A stretch of DNA of 64,000 nt from Mauremys mutica. Its lineage: Eukaryota > Chordata > Testudines > Geoemydidae. Numbering within the stretch: position 1 is the stretch's first letter; the number at the start of each line of letters is the position of its first letter. Positions 47,009 through 58,535 of the stretch are shown here, one piece after another. The DNA lies in contig NC_059081.1 in the NCBI RefSeq assembly GCF_020497125.1, forward strand, positions 62,516,768 to 62,580,767, in the 5' to 3' direction. The notes under the pieces were generated by a model. It was not told the DNA's origin. It ran no database searches and was given only the letters and a program-made list of their open reading frames with translations. A program made the translations under genes and the position numbers.

Positions 47009-47193
47009 CATAGAATCACAGAATATCAGGGTTGGAAGGGACCTCAGGAGGTCATCTAGTCCAATCCCCTGCTCAAAGCAAGACCAATCCCCAGAGAGAT
47101 TTTTGCCGCAGATCCCTAAATGGCCCCTCAAGGATTGAGCTCACAAGCCTGGGTTTAGCAGGCCAATGCTCAAACTACTGAGCTATCCCCCTA
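47009..47193 (-). mobile_element. tRNA-derived SINE, longest copy
   Basis: The minus strand shows TAGCTCAGTAG (box A), box B-like TGAGCTCAATCC, and a tail ending in the CR1 octamer region (CTGTGATTCTATG). The last 55 bases are almost identical to the CR1 3' end at 11.07 kb. Flanking CTTGTCTT and CTAGTCTT may be a diverged target duplication. Confidence 0.88.
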
Positions 47194-47367
47194 GTCTTGA
47201 CTAACCCAATCCCTACAGGATTCCACACCACTTCCCTGGGGAAACAATATTCCACTGGCTCACTTCCTTTCGCACTAATGGGATAATATCACACCATTAG
47301 AACGCACTCTGCAAGCAGCACTGTCATTTTCACGATACGTGGGAGGCAAATTGTGTTGTGGAACCCA

Positions 47368-47392
47368 TTTTTTATTTTATTTTATTTTATTT
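47368..47392. repeat. (TTTTA)n microsatellite
   Basis: About four to five units. Confidence 0.85.
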
Positions 47393-47596
47393 GGTGCAAA
47401 AAAACTCACCGAAATCCATCAATAAACACTATTATTTATATCCTGAGACTGTAATAACAAGCCCAGTTCTTGGAGCTTAGTGGGCTAAAACATAGAACCC
47501 AATCCTGCAAAGTGCAAAGAGCTTTTGTGGTCATTAGGAGCAGAGGGTGCTCAGCAGTGCATGTGGCAGGAGGTGCTCAGCTCTTAGAGAGCTTCT

Positions 47597-47748
47597 CAGG
47601 GCCGCCGGGGGGAAGTGGGGCAATTTGCCCCAGGCCCTGCAGGGCCCCCCATGAGAATACAGGATTCTATAGTATTGCAACTTTTTTTATGGAAGAGGCC
47701 CCCGAAATTGCTTTGCCCCAGGCCCCCTGAATCCTCTGGGCGGGCCTG
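47597..47748. mobile_element. hAT MITE, 152 bp
   Basis: Ends CAGGGCCGCC and, on the other strand, CAGGCCCGCCCAG. A perfect 8-bp duplication GAGCTTCT flanks it (47589-47596, 47749-47756). Confidence 0.87.
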
Positions 47749-48064
47749 GAGCTTCTTGGAAATGAGATCCTACACCAGTGTAAGGCCATTGACTTCGAAG
47801 TGTTTCTTCCGCTTTACGCTGGAAAGCGTGAGATGGGGGGGGGGAACCTGTCCTTTTTGCCTTGAGTCTTACCCAAAATAGCAAGAGTGAAACAGTGACT
47901 CGCCATCTGACATCTCTGAGAACACATGATCAATGTCTTACAGACCATGGTCCACAATATACGAATACAAAATAAGAATAAAACAAATCAAAGCTTTTTC
48001 ATGGTTTGGGGATTCTGAGCATGTTATAACAAGCCCAAAGGATCTACAGTCAAATGGTCTAGCA

Positions 48065-48227
48065 CAGGGGTTCTCAGTCTTTTCCATATCAGGATCCCAC
48101 CGCTAAACCTATCTCCCCCTCTGAGCTTACCAGAACCCTCCTCCCTCATTTGTAATATGGAACTGGACCCCCTGACACCTACTTGCAACTTCTCTGGGGG
48201 CCATGACCCACAGCTTGAAAACCCCTA
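48065..48227. mobile_element. hAT MITE, 163 bp, older
   Basis: Ends CAGGGGTTCTCAGTC and, on the other strand, TAGGGGTTTTCAAGC. Flanks GTCTAGCA and GTCTATTA agree at six of eight bases. Confidence 0.72.
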
Positions 48228-48235
48228 GTCTATTA

Positions 48236-48726
48236 CAATGTACTGTCAAACTATCACAATTTTACTTAAATCTAAGAAGGACACTTAGGATCTTCAGATG
48301 GCTTTGCTTGCATACAGACAACCCCTCAGAGACTATCCCATCCTCAGTTATGAATGGATAGGTGTCTGAAAACCAAATTGCCAATTGCAACTAGTTCATT
48401 CAATTGACACAGCAGTGATTCTGTGACGGAACTGACGGCTCGTGCAGAGGTGTAGAAGAGCTATTAGAATAAGACAGCAAAGTAATTCATTCCCCCTGCT
48501 TGAAAGTTGGTGACTAGTTCAGAGTATGGAACAGAGTGATTGTCAGATGACTACTATATTTTATACAGAGTAATTACCTAATGGAACATGAGTTCAGAAA
48601 GAACGGGAAAGACATCTTGAAGGTTCTGGTAGACAGTGGGAAATATGCAGCTGAAATAACCTCTATCGTGGAATATGCTGAGATAGATATTGCATCACAA
48701 GGAAAAGAGACGTTCTTACGTGTAAG
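48236..48726. other. Unique sequence, nothing recognised
   Basis: No supported feature. Confidence 0.4.
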
Positions 48727-49190
48727 CAGTGTTTGAAATTAAGAGGGGAACGTGTTTGAATTTACAGGGGGGGTGAGAACCGACAAGGGGTGAGACCTTG
48801 AAGGTGGGCTGTATGGCACCAGAGTAAAAATTAAAAAAATATTTCATGACCACTTTATTAGATTGAACTCATGTATTAAAATCATCACAAATTGAAGTTG
48901 ACTACTCCAGCCTACTATGAAGCACGACATCTGCATCTTTCTTATTGTAATTTTGCACAACTCTGTTAATGAACTTCTTGAATGCAGTGCATTCATCTTT
49001 GGTGGCCTCTCGTGTGTCCGACACATCCAGTCTTTCATGATGTGTTCATGATCAGGCAGAAGGCGACAACTTTCAGAACACAAAATTCTATTCAGTGAGG
49101 CAAAAGAACACTCAGCTGTAGTTTTTATGACTGGGAGTAGCAAGAGATGAATTCCTACTTCTTTCATCCCAGGAAACATAAAAGATTACA
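48727..49190 (-). pseudogene. hAT transposase C-terminal remnant
   Basis: The minus-strand frame 48844-49179 carries HLLLLPVIKTTAECSFASLN and RILCSESCRLLPDHEH, the C-terminal dimerisation region of hAT transposases. After DHEHIMKDW the homology moves to another frame (DVSDTREATKDECTAFKKF), so there is a frameshift. It then reaches a stop after about 35 more codons. A hAT terminus-like CAGTGTTTGAAATTA lies at 48727, so this is the 3' end of a once autonomous element, with the N-terminal zinc finger and catalytic core missing. Its terminus differs from those of the MITEs nearby, so it was probably not their source. Confidence 0.72.
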
Positions 49191-49543
49191 AGACAAATGC
49201 AGTGCTCTGTGATATAACTCAAGCAGTTCTTTGGTTGTTGTAAACCCCTAGCACAACCAAGTAACCAGAAGCCCTTTTAATAATTGAGGGTGCTAAGGTG
49301 TGTGGGCAAATTACTTCCTTTATTAATCTTTTATTTATTGTGTCTCCTTTTAAGATACAGAATATGCAAACCTCAATGGAAATGTCACTCCAGAAACAAC
49401 TAAGACTTTGTTATAATTATTTGATTTTTTTCCAAATGGGAGATTATTTATAATGCTTGTTGTTGTTCATAAAGTGATGCAATGTGGAATGAGCATGAGG
49501 ATTCTACTCAGGATTCTATTCCTACTCCATTGCCAGTAGATAT
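49191..49543. other. Unique sequence, nothing recognised
   Basis: No supported feature. Confidence 0.4.
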
Positions 49544-50040
49544 TGTTATGGGTTGGGTGTAACCCCCTCCCCCTTTCATTTAAGATAATGGTAAGCAGCA
49601 GTCAAGCTCCTTTATGGAACCAGAAAGCTGAAACAATAGTGGCCTCTATCCCAAACACAGGCACATGTCTCTGCCCAAAACAAAGGTATGTGTGAGGTAC
49701 ATGTCGGCGGAGGCTTTTGCTACTTACTGTTTGATGTTAAGTGTGTTTGTAGAAGAGAGGCAGACAGATGAGAGAGGGCAGAAAGGAAGCACTAGTCCGA
49801 GCCTGAACAAGGACTGGGAGCCTGGCGCTGAGAAAAGCCTAGAGACAGATTTTTTGGGCTGAGTGCTGGCTGAAAGGGGCTTGGAGCTGTGAGCAAAGAA
49901 ACTGTTTCTTGCTGCTTGGTTGCTTCTGTTTCCATGGAAACAGGACTTGGTATATTTTTAGTAAATAAATGGGATTGCATCAGAGAAAAAACAGGTCCCA
50001 CCATCCATTTCTCCTTCTAATGCAAACAACTGGCAACACA
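49544..50040 (+). repeat. Possible LTR-like segment
   Basis: It begins TGTTATGGGTTGGG, has AATAAATGGG at about 49965 and ends CAACACA, followed by TGG. No second copy, primer site match or target duplication was found, so this is weak. Confidence 0.25.
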
Positions 50041-50084
50041 TGGAATTTGGCTAATGACTCGGGTCAAAAAGGGGTAATGATATC

Positions 50085-50398
50085 ACTGAAGCCAAGCGCT
50101 TAGCTTGTTTCAGAAAGGGTTGGACAGGAAAAGAATATCCAGAGCTATCAGGATTGAAAACACAACTCAAGAGCTTTGGAAGGGATATAAACTCTAACGT
50201 TCAGGGAACAATCAGCCTCTCACTAACGGGGGGCGAGGAAGGAACTTTCCCCGACAGCAGGTTTATACAATAACTACCTAGTGCAGGGTTTCTCATACCT
50301 CTCTCAAGAGGAGCAGGTGCTAACCACGGTTGGAGATAGGATTTGCTGCACTGCATCAGACCAGCAACCCTTCTAGTCCCATATCCTATGTCCTAGGA
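50085..50398 (+). mobile_element. CR1 3' UTR fragment, plus strand
   Basis: GGGATATAAACTCTAACGTTCAG, CACTAACGGGGGGCGAGGA and later GGAGATAGGATTTGCTGCAC follow the order of a CR1 3' UTR in plus orientation. It is diverged and lacks coding sequence. Confidence 0.5.
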
Positions 50399-51549
50399 AG
50401 CTATGAAGTTGCTACAAGAGCTTGCTGGTGTGTGTCAGTATTGCTTTATTGGTTGAGAAACTCAAATGCCACATAATAAAAGGCAGAGCCATGTGGCTGC
50501 CTCCTGGTAGCAGAACTGATTCCTTGCTGGATTATTTATCTCTTTAACTACAGATTTGTTTACTGTTCTTTTCTTTCCCTCTCCCTCTGCAGGGATCTTG
50601 CAGAACTAGATGCTCCAACTTTTATGCCCTTCTTTTCCCCTGGTTTCAATAGTTCAGAGCCTAGAGGAACAAGAAGGAAGGGAAAAGCTTTGCCCTTTTA
50701 TTTTTTATTTTTCCGTGCAATGTTTCCTGGCTATTTTTACACTGCAAAGGAAGGTTAACAGGGTATTTTTTGATCACTGGTGCTGCACATTTTGACATGT
50801 CCATAACTCATGGTTATCATGTCGTGCTGCTTGCCCTGTCCTGTCTGTCTGATTTGCCATTTTCCTCCGCTTTGAACCAGAAGTCCCCTAATTGTATATC
50901 TTCTTCAGTATCAGCTGTGGCATTTTGACACAGAGGACGGGTGATTTATAAGTCTCTTGGTTTCTGGGCACTTTGCAACACTGTTCTCAAATGGATTTGC
51001 GGAGAAACTAACAAACGATTTCTTGCAATTGCAATAGACCAATCTCGCCTGGTGAGAGACAAAACATTCTCTTGCATCTATGTAAGCATGTTGCCCTTGT
51101 ACCTGCCAGTATTCTACCCCCCGTCTCAGCAGAGCAGATGGTTCTTTATCCATAAATCGGTTAAAATGAAGGGCAGGTATTTATTGGGGGTTGCCCTGTG
51201 GATTGCAGACATGTTCTAACCCTGGAGCCCAATTGCAGGTGCTGGTCTTTAACAATGTATTTCCTCACACAACAGGAATGAGATGGTGTGAAAAACGCAG
51301 CTTAGTCCCCTGAACCCAGATCCTCAAAGGCCCCAGAAAATGATAGAGATTTTGGTCCAGACCCTCAAGGACATTTAGCCTCCAACTTCCATGGAAGTTA
51401 GGAACCAAAAGACCTTTGGGAGCCTGGGCCTTTGTAAAAAGGGGCTCTGATCCTGCAAACCCTTCCTATTGCAGGTAGCACGTCCCTCTGGGAGCAGTTC
51501 CATTGTCTTCAAGCCTTGGTAGTAAGGGTTTTCAGGACTGGGTTGTATG
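50399..51549. other. Unique sequence, nothing recognised
   Basis: Around 51350-51410 there is another copy of the old 'tccagaccctcaagga' phrase. No gene seen. Confidence 0.4.
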
Positions 51550-51557
51550 TTCTAGAT

Positions 51558-52213
51558 CAGGGGTGGGAAAACTACAGCCTGCAGGCCACATCCGGCCCAT
51601 CAGACCTTTTGATCAGGCCCTCAGCTCCACACGGGGAGCGGGGTTGAGGTTTTTTCCTGCTCCAGTGCTCCAGCCAGGGAGTGTGGTTGGGGGCTTGCTC
51701 CGCTCCGTGTGGCTCCCAGGAAGCAGCCGGCATGGTCCTCCTCCAGCTCCTATGTAGTGTGTGGAGGCGTGGTCAGGCGGCTCTGCACGTTGCCCTGTCC
51801 GCAGGCGCCACTCCCACTCTCCTGGTTCCCGGCCAATGGGAGCTGCAGGGGCGGCACCTGTGGACGGGGCAGCACGCAGAGCCCCGTGGCCGTGTCTTGG
51901 AGCTGGAGTGGGGGACGTGCTTCCAGGATCTGCTTGCAGTAAGCACCGTCTGGAGCCTGCACCCCTGAGCCCCCCCTGCGCCCCAGTCCCCTGCCCCATC
52001 CCTGATCCCCCTCCTGCCCTCTGAACCCATTAGTCCCAGCCCAGAGCCCCCTCCTTCACCCCAAACCCCTCACCCCCAGCCCCACCCCAGAGCCCACACC
52101 CCCAGACAGAGCCATCACCCCCTCCTGCACCCCTACCCCCAATTTTGTGAGCATTCATGGCCCACCATACAATTTCCATACCCTGATGTGGCCAAAAAGT
52201 TTGCCCACCCCTG
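51558..52213. mobile_element. hAT non-autonomous element, 656 bp
   Basis: Ends CAGGGGTGGGAAAACT and, on the other strand, CAGGGGTGGGCAAACTTT. A perfect 8-bp duplication TTCTAGAT flanks it (51550-51557, 52214-52221). The GC-rich interior produces many overlapping short frames on both strands, none convincing. Confidence 0.92.
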
Positions 52214-52523
52214 TTCTAGATACACTCCATCTGAGGTATGAAAAGTGTCTGTATTTATTACAGGGTCAGTCTGGCTCAACTAATTATATTGCTGACATGA
52301 AAAGGGACAATCTCCGCTACCTCCAGATCCCCTTTTTTTATTCAGAGCATGGCTATTCAAAATCTCACACTTGGTCCTTATTGAAAGTGGCAGACTGACC
52401 ATTATGGGAACTGAAATATTGTATGCATTGGATAGGTACACATGAGCCGTGTCAGGGCAAGATCCCTCAGCACTACCCCATCCACGTATCTCCACCCTGC
52501 TGCTTTGGAGAAGCCACTTCTAA

Positions 52524-52817
52524 GGCCTGGTCCACGCTGGGGGGCAGTGTCGAGGTAAGATACGCAACTTCAGCTACGGGAATACCGTAGCTGAAGTCGA
52601 AGTATCTTATCCCGACTTACCTCCCGTCCTCACCGCTCGGGATCGACGTCTGCGGCTCCCCCGTCAACTCCGCTACTGCCACTCGCTCCAGTGGAGTTCC
52701 GGAGTCGACAGGAGCGCGTTCGGGGATCGATATATCGCGTCTAGATGAGACGCGATATATCGATCCCTGCAAAATCGATCGCTACCCGCCTATTCGGCGG
52801 GTAGTCTGGACGTACCC
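52524..52817. mobile_element. Palindrome-rich MITE (Harbinger-like), 294 bp
   Basis: TAA flanks both ends (52521-52523, 52818-52820), consistent with a TWA-type target. The termini GGCCTGGTCCACGCT and, on the other strand, GGGTACGTCCAGACT are imperfect inverted repeats. Inside are two near-perfect hairpins: CTTCAGCTACGGGAATACC with its complement, and GGGATCGATATATCGCGTCT with its complement. Same family as the copy at 59.9 kb. Confidence 0.75.
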
Positions 52818-52820
52818 TAA

Positions 52821-53615
52821 GAGTGAAAGGATTCTATCCCCATTACTGATACACCCCCTTTCCCCCCACCCACCCATGCCAGTCATCAGTTCTGTTTCTA
52901 ACAGGAGCTCTTCTGAAGATGGTGGCTATCTTTAGAATTTGCAAAAGGCTTTTTTGTGGAGCTGGAGTTTCTGCGAGCTAGGAAGAATGACAGAGATGTT
53001 CAGGAGACATCAGCAGTCACAACTGAGCTTGGGAGAACTTTCTTCCGCTCGACAGACCTCATTGTATTCCTGTGCCAAACAGTGAAAACAGAGCGGAGAT
53101 GCACACGAGTTATGAAAGTAGCTGAAGCAGGTGTGAAAACATTACGTGTGCAGCTCTGGAACTAAAGAACTCTGTAGACTACTCCTCAAAAATTACCTTT
53201 CAAACACTTCCTTGCTGGTTGATATTTCTCGTAGGGTTAGAGTGAAGTATTCCCATGGTTAGGGCTAGCGGTCTCGAGGGAGGAGGCCTCTTACTTTAGG
53301 TTGTTTCAACCGACTGTACTTAATGAAGAAGATTTCAGTGTTTGTAGAGCCAGTACCTGAGCTATCACATCAGAAAGGTGCGGCTTGGGGAGGCCAGAGC
53401 AGATCTGATGCAGGGTCGAGATAATGGGTGTGTACACGGCAAATGAAGGTGTCATTGTAGCTAGGGTAGGCACTCTATGCTAGCTTTTATTTAGCTAGTG
53501 CAGGTGACAATACCAGTGAAGACATGGCAGCACAGGCGTCAGTGCAGGCTAGCAACCCATGTACAAGCCTGTAGGTACTCAGGTGGCCAGTCCACGCCCC
53601 CACATCTTCACTGTT
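52821..53615. other. Unique sequence, nothing recognised
   Basis: No supported feature. Confidence 0.4.
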
Positions 53616-53617
53616 TA

Positions 53618-53738
53618 GGGTGACCAGATGTCCCGATTTTATAGGGACAGTCCCGTTTTTTGGGTCTTTTTCTTATATAGGTTCCTATTACCCCCCCACC
53701 CCCTGTCCTGATTTTTCACACTTGCTGTCTGGTCACCC
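53618..53738. mobile_element. Mariner-type MITE, 121 bp, intact
   Basis: Inverted ends GGGTGACCAGA and TCTGGTCACCC are flanked by TA (53616-53617, 53739-53740). This is an uninterrupted relative of the element at 34.4 kb. Confidence 0.85.
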
Positions 53739-53740
53739 TA

Positions 53741-54409
53741 TCACTGTTGCTATTACCTATACTAGCTAGGTTAAATCTAGCTTTGTTATGCCTACGTGTG
53801 CTACCACTACACCTTAATTTGTGGTGCCTGATCGGCCGTCTATTCTGCCATTGTTCCTTCTGTCTCCTTTCTCGTTCTTCTTTGTCTCTGTCGTGTGCTC
53901 TTGCTCTGCCTCAGATCATTTCCCCCAAAGTTGCTTGTTTTTCAATAGAGTGTTTTAAAACAATATAGCGTAGTAGTATAGTCAGTAAAAAGAAGCTGCT
54001 GTTTAACTTGGCTCTCAATGTAATTACCTTTAGGCAAATGCCTCTGGTGAGTATGATAGCCACTTAGTTGCATAATTCCTTCCAAAGCCACAATCCTTAA
54101 TTATCCCTGCAATCATATTTTTTTTTCTCTGTGTAATTATTTGTTTGCATACTAGTCTAGTGGAAGCAGTGTTGACAATGAAATGTGTTGCCTGTCTGCA
54201 CTCAGAACTACTAAGTAAACATTCCAGCAACTGTAAAGGCTAGAATTCAAACTCCATTATTTAAACAAAGTGAACAAGGCAGATGATCCTGGTTGGATGA
54301 ACCTCTTCTCAGGTGCGAAGACCTTTTCCCCAATTTTCCTGCCCATTTTTAAGGATTTGATTAAAGCTGAGGCTAGGTGAATTACTTAGGAATACAAAAA
54401 TAATTGCTC
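53741..54409. other. Unique sequence, nothing recognised
   Basis: No supported feature. Confidence 0.4.
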
Positions 54410-54635
54410 ACTCTTCATAGATTTTTAAGGCCAGAAGGGACCATTATGATCATCTAGTCTGACCTCCTGCATAACACAGGCCAGAGAACCTCAGCCAGGA
54501 ATTCCTGGATCAACTCCATAACTTCTGTCTCCACTATAGCATTTCCTTTAGAAAGAGACCCAACCTTGATTTAAAGGCTTCAAGCAATGGAGATTCCACC
54601 AGCCCCCAAGGTAGTATCCAGCATGGAATCTGTTT
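54410..54635 (-). mobile_element. CR1 3' end fragment
   Basis: CATAGATTTTTAAGGCCAG and GATCATCTAGTCTGACCTCC mark a CR1 3' tail on the minus strand, continuing into a short diverged ORF2 end. Confidence 0.65.
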
Positions 54636-54839
54636 GTTCATATTTGCCATAAGGACCTTTTTAATGTATTTAGATTGCACAATGTTTATCCTGTGTACAC
54701 TGCTAGCTATGCAAAAGAAGTGGAATGGCAAACAGGAGCAAGTAGCCCTAAGGAGCATATTCTCCTACCTTTCATGGGTTCGTATTGTTCATGATGGTTT
54801 AGAGGTTCTATCTTTGCTCCCTGGGATGGAGTACACACC

Positions 54840-55560
54840 TCACATTGGCACTCAAAGGGTTAATGGGAGCTATGGCGCCCACTTATGGTACCTGGCTGGA
54901 GAGAGGGCCAGGCCCACTCGAAGCTGAAGCCTGGCTGGGTGCAGAGAATAAAGGCGGGAAGCCCAGGTGAGAAGGAGGCTGTAGGTAGAAGAACTCTGCA
55001 GTCCCTCTGTGGTTGCTAGAGAGCGAAGGGAGGGCCGAGAGAGAGGCAGAAACACAGCACGCTCAGGGGAGGGCTAGGCCGAAGAAAGGCCCAGGTAGGA
55101 AGAAGTCAGGGAGGCAGCAAGGTGTCTATGGGAGCAGACCGTAGCGGCTTACCCCGGGATCCTGGGAGTGGGATGCAGAGGAAAGGGAGAGCCTGGATTT
55201 CCCCCTACCAGGGACCGAGCAGGGTGGTGTGAAAACACCCTGACCCAAAGGGGAGAAGGACTATAGAGTTCAGAGCCTGGCCTCCAGGGCGGCGTCACTC
55301 CGCACAAGAGCCGGAGGGTAACCCTGCAGCGCCTGGGAAGGGGTGCAGTGTCTGGAGGAGTGAGCCTGAGTAGCGGTGAAGAGTTATGTTTGCTTGATTT
55401 AGGTTTATTTGACTCCTTCTTTATCCCTGCAGGGGAGGGACTAAACATGACTCGGCTGGAGGGCTGAGTCATGAGAAGAGGCCGACCACCACAGAGGCCA
55501 AGCAGCTGTCAGCAGATGCTAGAGACAAGAGCTGCCATGTCCAGCCACAAGGGGGCATGC
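54840..55560 (+). repeat. GC-rich LTR-like repeat
   Basis: GC-rich sequence with AATAAAGGCGGGAAGCCCAG near 54948 and a GGGATGCAGAGGAAAGGG block that resembles GGGATGCAGAGGAGTGGG in the module at 43.6-44.4 kb. Probably a related dispersed repeat. Edges are approximate. Confidence 0.35.
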
Positions 55561-56942
55561 CGTTGCTGAGCCATCTCTTCCACCTACACATCCCCTAATG
55601 AACAATGGCTTAGATCCATTTTTGCAATACAAATAATGCTCCTTTATAAAGTACTCAGACCTCTCAAGTGCACCTCATGTTGAGGATCACCACTTATTTT
55701 AGTCCCCAGCTAACCTGTGTTCAATACAAAGCCACATTCCCCACACTTTTATTGTTGAAAACAATTGACATTGTATCCGAAATAAGGCCGAGGTTATAGA
55801 ATTAAAGGGATGAATCCCACCGTGTATTAAATGTCCTGCAGGAACAATTTTTCGCATCCCTCATTTTAGGTCTTTGCCCCAGATCTGGGCCTTGGTAGGC
55901 TAGGAGGAATGAGTGTATTGCTCAGTTACAATGGCTATCAGGACAGAATTACATATTACAGTCCATCCACCCATGACTTCAGAGTTCATGCTATTACAAC
56001 GCATGGCAAAGTGTAAGGAACTGGGTCCCTCTGGCTAAAATGTTGCCTATAAAATAACAATGAAAATCATGTTGTCAAGAAGACAAATCTGCCTTGGGAC
56101 ACACCATCAGGCCATTTTTGTTCTGTCCTGCTTTTGAACAAGGCTAAGTTTTAGTGCAAATAAAAGAAGCACTCACAAGAAGCAGAAACCCCAGGCACAG
56201 TGAGACTCAGCAAAAAATACAAGGAAAAATCTTCCCAAGTGATTTGAAGAGTCTGTATGCTGGAAGTTATTGGACTGTTAGTTGCAGTGCAGCTTCCAAA
56301 CTTTGTGGTTCCAGATGCTTCAGCCTTAGAAATGAGCACTGTGAAGGACTGAAAATGAGGCAAAAGTGGAGGACACGCTTGAATGGCTATTACATATTCA
56401 TGAGTAAAGCTGTCAAAATTCCATTCCACTTCACCCCCCATGTGTGTCTACAGAGGCAGAACAAATCACATGATAACGTTCAATGCCACGGGGAGGAAAA
56501 CGTAGAACAAAGGAAGTCCTTCTTCCATCTGGAGCTTGCCTTGTCAGATCTTTTGAAGCAATGTGGTCTATTTTATCTAAGTATGGGGGAGGTTTGCCTT
56601 GTATGGGCCTGATCTAAAGCCCATTGAAGTCAGTGGAAACACGCTTATTAAGTGGGCTTCGGTTCAGGCCCTATGCTGACAAGGCAAATGTGATTGTTTA
56701 TGGTACCGACACCATACTAGTGCCTTGCTGCCTCAGTGCAATTCTGTCTGATTTTCTCTATGCTGCTGACCCTTGTTCTCCAGTTTCTCTGTACACTGGA
56801 CAGTTGAGTCCAAAGTCTTATACAGAGCTGTCTACAAAAAAGTACTTCAGAAACTATAATGCTGTATAATGACAACCATCTAAAAGTCAACATTTACCAA
56901 AGTTGCTGCGTTAATTTCCTCTCCTGAATGTAATATAATAAC
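55561..56942. other. Unique sequence, nothing recognised
   Basis: The 152-codon plus-strand frame (56154-56612) has no domain or splice context I recognise. Confidence 0.4.
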
Positions 56943-58535
56943 TTAAGAACATAAGAAAGGCAGTACCGGGTCAGACCAAAGGTCCATCTAGCCCAGTATC
57001 TGTCAACCGACAGTGGCCAATGCCAGGTGCCCCTGAGGGAGTGAACCTAACAGGCAATGATCAGGTGATCTCTCTCCTGCCATCCATCTCCAACCTCTGG
57101 CAAACAGAGGCTAGGGACACCATTCTTACCCATCCTGGCTAATAGCCATTTATGGACTTAGCCACCATGAATTTATCCAGTCCCCTTTTAAACATTGTTA
57201 TAGTCCTAGCCTTCACAACCTCCTCAGGTAAGGAGTTCCACAAGTTGACTGTGCGCTGTGTGAAGAAGAACTTCCTTTTATTTGTTTTAAACCTGATGCC
57301 TATTAATTTCATTTGGTGACCCCTAGTTCTTGTATTATGGGAATAAGTAAATAACTTTTCCTTATCCACTTTCTTAACATCACTCATGATTTTATATACC
57401 TCTATCATGTCCCCCCTTAGTCTTCTCTTTTCCAAGCTGAAGAGTCCTAGCCTCTTTAATCTTTCCTCGTATGGGACCCTCTCTAAACCCCTAATCATTT
57501 TAGTTGCCCTTTTCTGAACCTTTTCTAGTGCTAGAATATCTTTTTTGAGGTGAGGAGACCACATCTGTACACAGTATTCGAGATGTGGGCGTACCATGGA
57601 TTTATATAAGGGCAATAATATATTCTCAGTCTTATTCTCTATCCCCTTTTTAATGATTCCTAACATCCTGTTTGCTTTTTTGACCGCCTCTGCACACTGC
57701 GTGGACATCTTCAGAGAACTATCCACGATGACGCCAAGATCTTTTTCCTGACTCGTTGTAGCTAAATTAGCCCCCATCATGTTGTATGTATAGTTGGGGT
57801 TATTTTTTCCAATGTGCATTACTTTACATTTATCCACATTAAATTTCATTTGCCATTTTGTTGCCCAATCACTTAGTTTTGTGAGATCTTTTTGAAGTTC
57901 TTCACAATCTGCTTTGGTCTTAACTATCTTGAGCAGTTTAGTATCATCTGCAAACTTTGCCACCTCACTGTTTACTCCTTTCTCCAGATCATTTATCAAT
58001 AAATTGAATAGGATTGGTCTGAGGACTGACCCTTGGGGAACACCACTAGTTACCTCTCTCCATTCTGAGAATTTACCATTAATTCCTACCCTTTGTTCCC
58101 TGTCCTTTAACCAGTTCTCAATCCATGAAAGGACCTTCCCTTTTATCCCATGACAGCTTAATTTACGTAAGAGCCTTTGGTGAGGGATCTTGTCAAAGGC
58201 TTTCTGGAAATCTAAGTACACTATGTCCACCGGATCCCCCTTGTCCACATTTTTGTTGACCCCTTCAAAGAACTCTAATAGATTAGTAAGACACGATTTC
58301 CCTTTACAGAAACCATGTTGACTATTGCTCAAGAGTTTATGTTTTTCTATGTGTCTGACAATTTTATTCTTTACTATTGTTTCAACTAATTTGCCCGGTA
58401 CCGACGTTAGACTTACCGGTCTGTAATTGCCGGGATCACCCCTAGAGCCCTTTTTAAATATTGGCGTTACATTAGCTAACTTCCAGTCATTGGGTACCGA
58501 AGCCGATTTAAAGGACAGGTTAAAGGACTTCTCCC
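56943..58535 (-). mobile_element. CR1 LINE, second subfamily, 5'-truncated, young
   Basis: The 3' end begins at the repeated AAGAACATAAGAA and carries the GGTCAGACCAAAGGTCCATC type 3' UTR. The 5' end is cut near 58535 within the RT N-terminal region. The coding part is free of stops. It is much better preserved than the relative at 26.6 kb. Confidence 0.9.
57139..58535 (-). CDS. CR1 ORF2 reverse transcriptase, truncated, open frame
   Basis: The frame is open from the 5' truncation near 58535 to the stop at 57139, about 465 codons. Counted from the TTG codon at 58332, RT motif A VYLDFQKAFD lies at about 38-47, motif [11 protein letters not shown] at 95-104 and catalytic FADDTKL at 127-133. 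The CR1 C-terminal region ends FMVAKSINGY. Upstream of 58332 the frame still reads KLANVTPIFKKGS and [14 protein letters not shown], so it is not a start but part of a longer truncated protein. Endonuclease and ORF1 are missing, so the copy is not autonomous. Confidence 0.88.

Noticed and set aside
51503..52030. Cluster of overlapping 70-128 codon frames on both strands
   Set aside because: They fall inside a hAT non-autonomous element with GC-rich interior and have no transposase motifs.
56154..56612. 152-codon plus-strand frame as a possible host exon
   Set aside because: It matches no protein family I recognise, lacks a convincing start or splice context, and is isolated.
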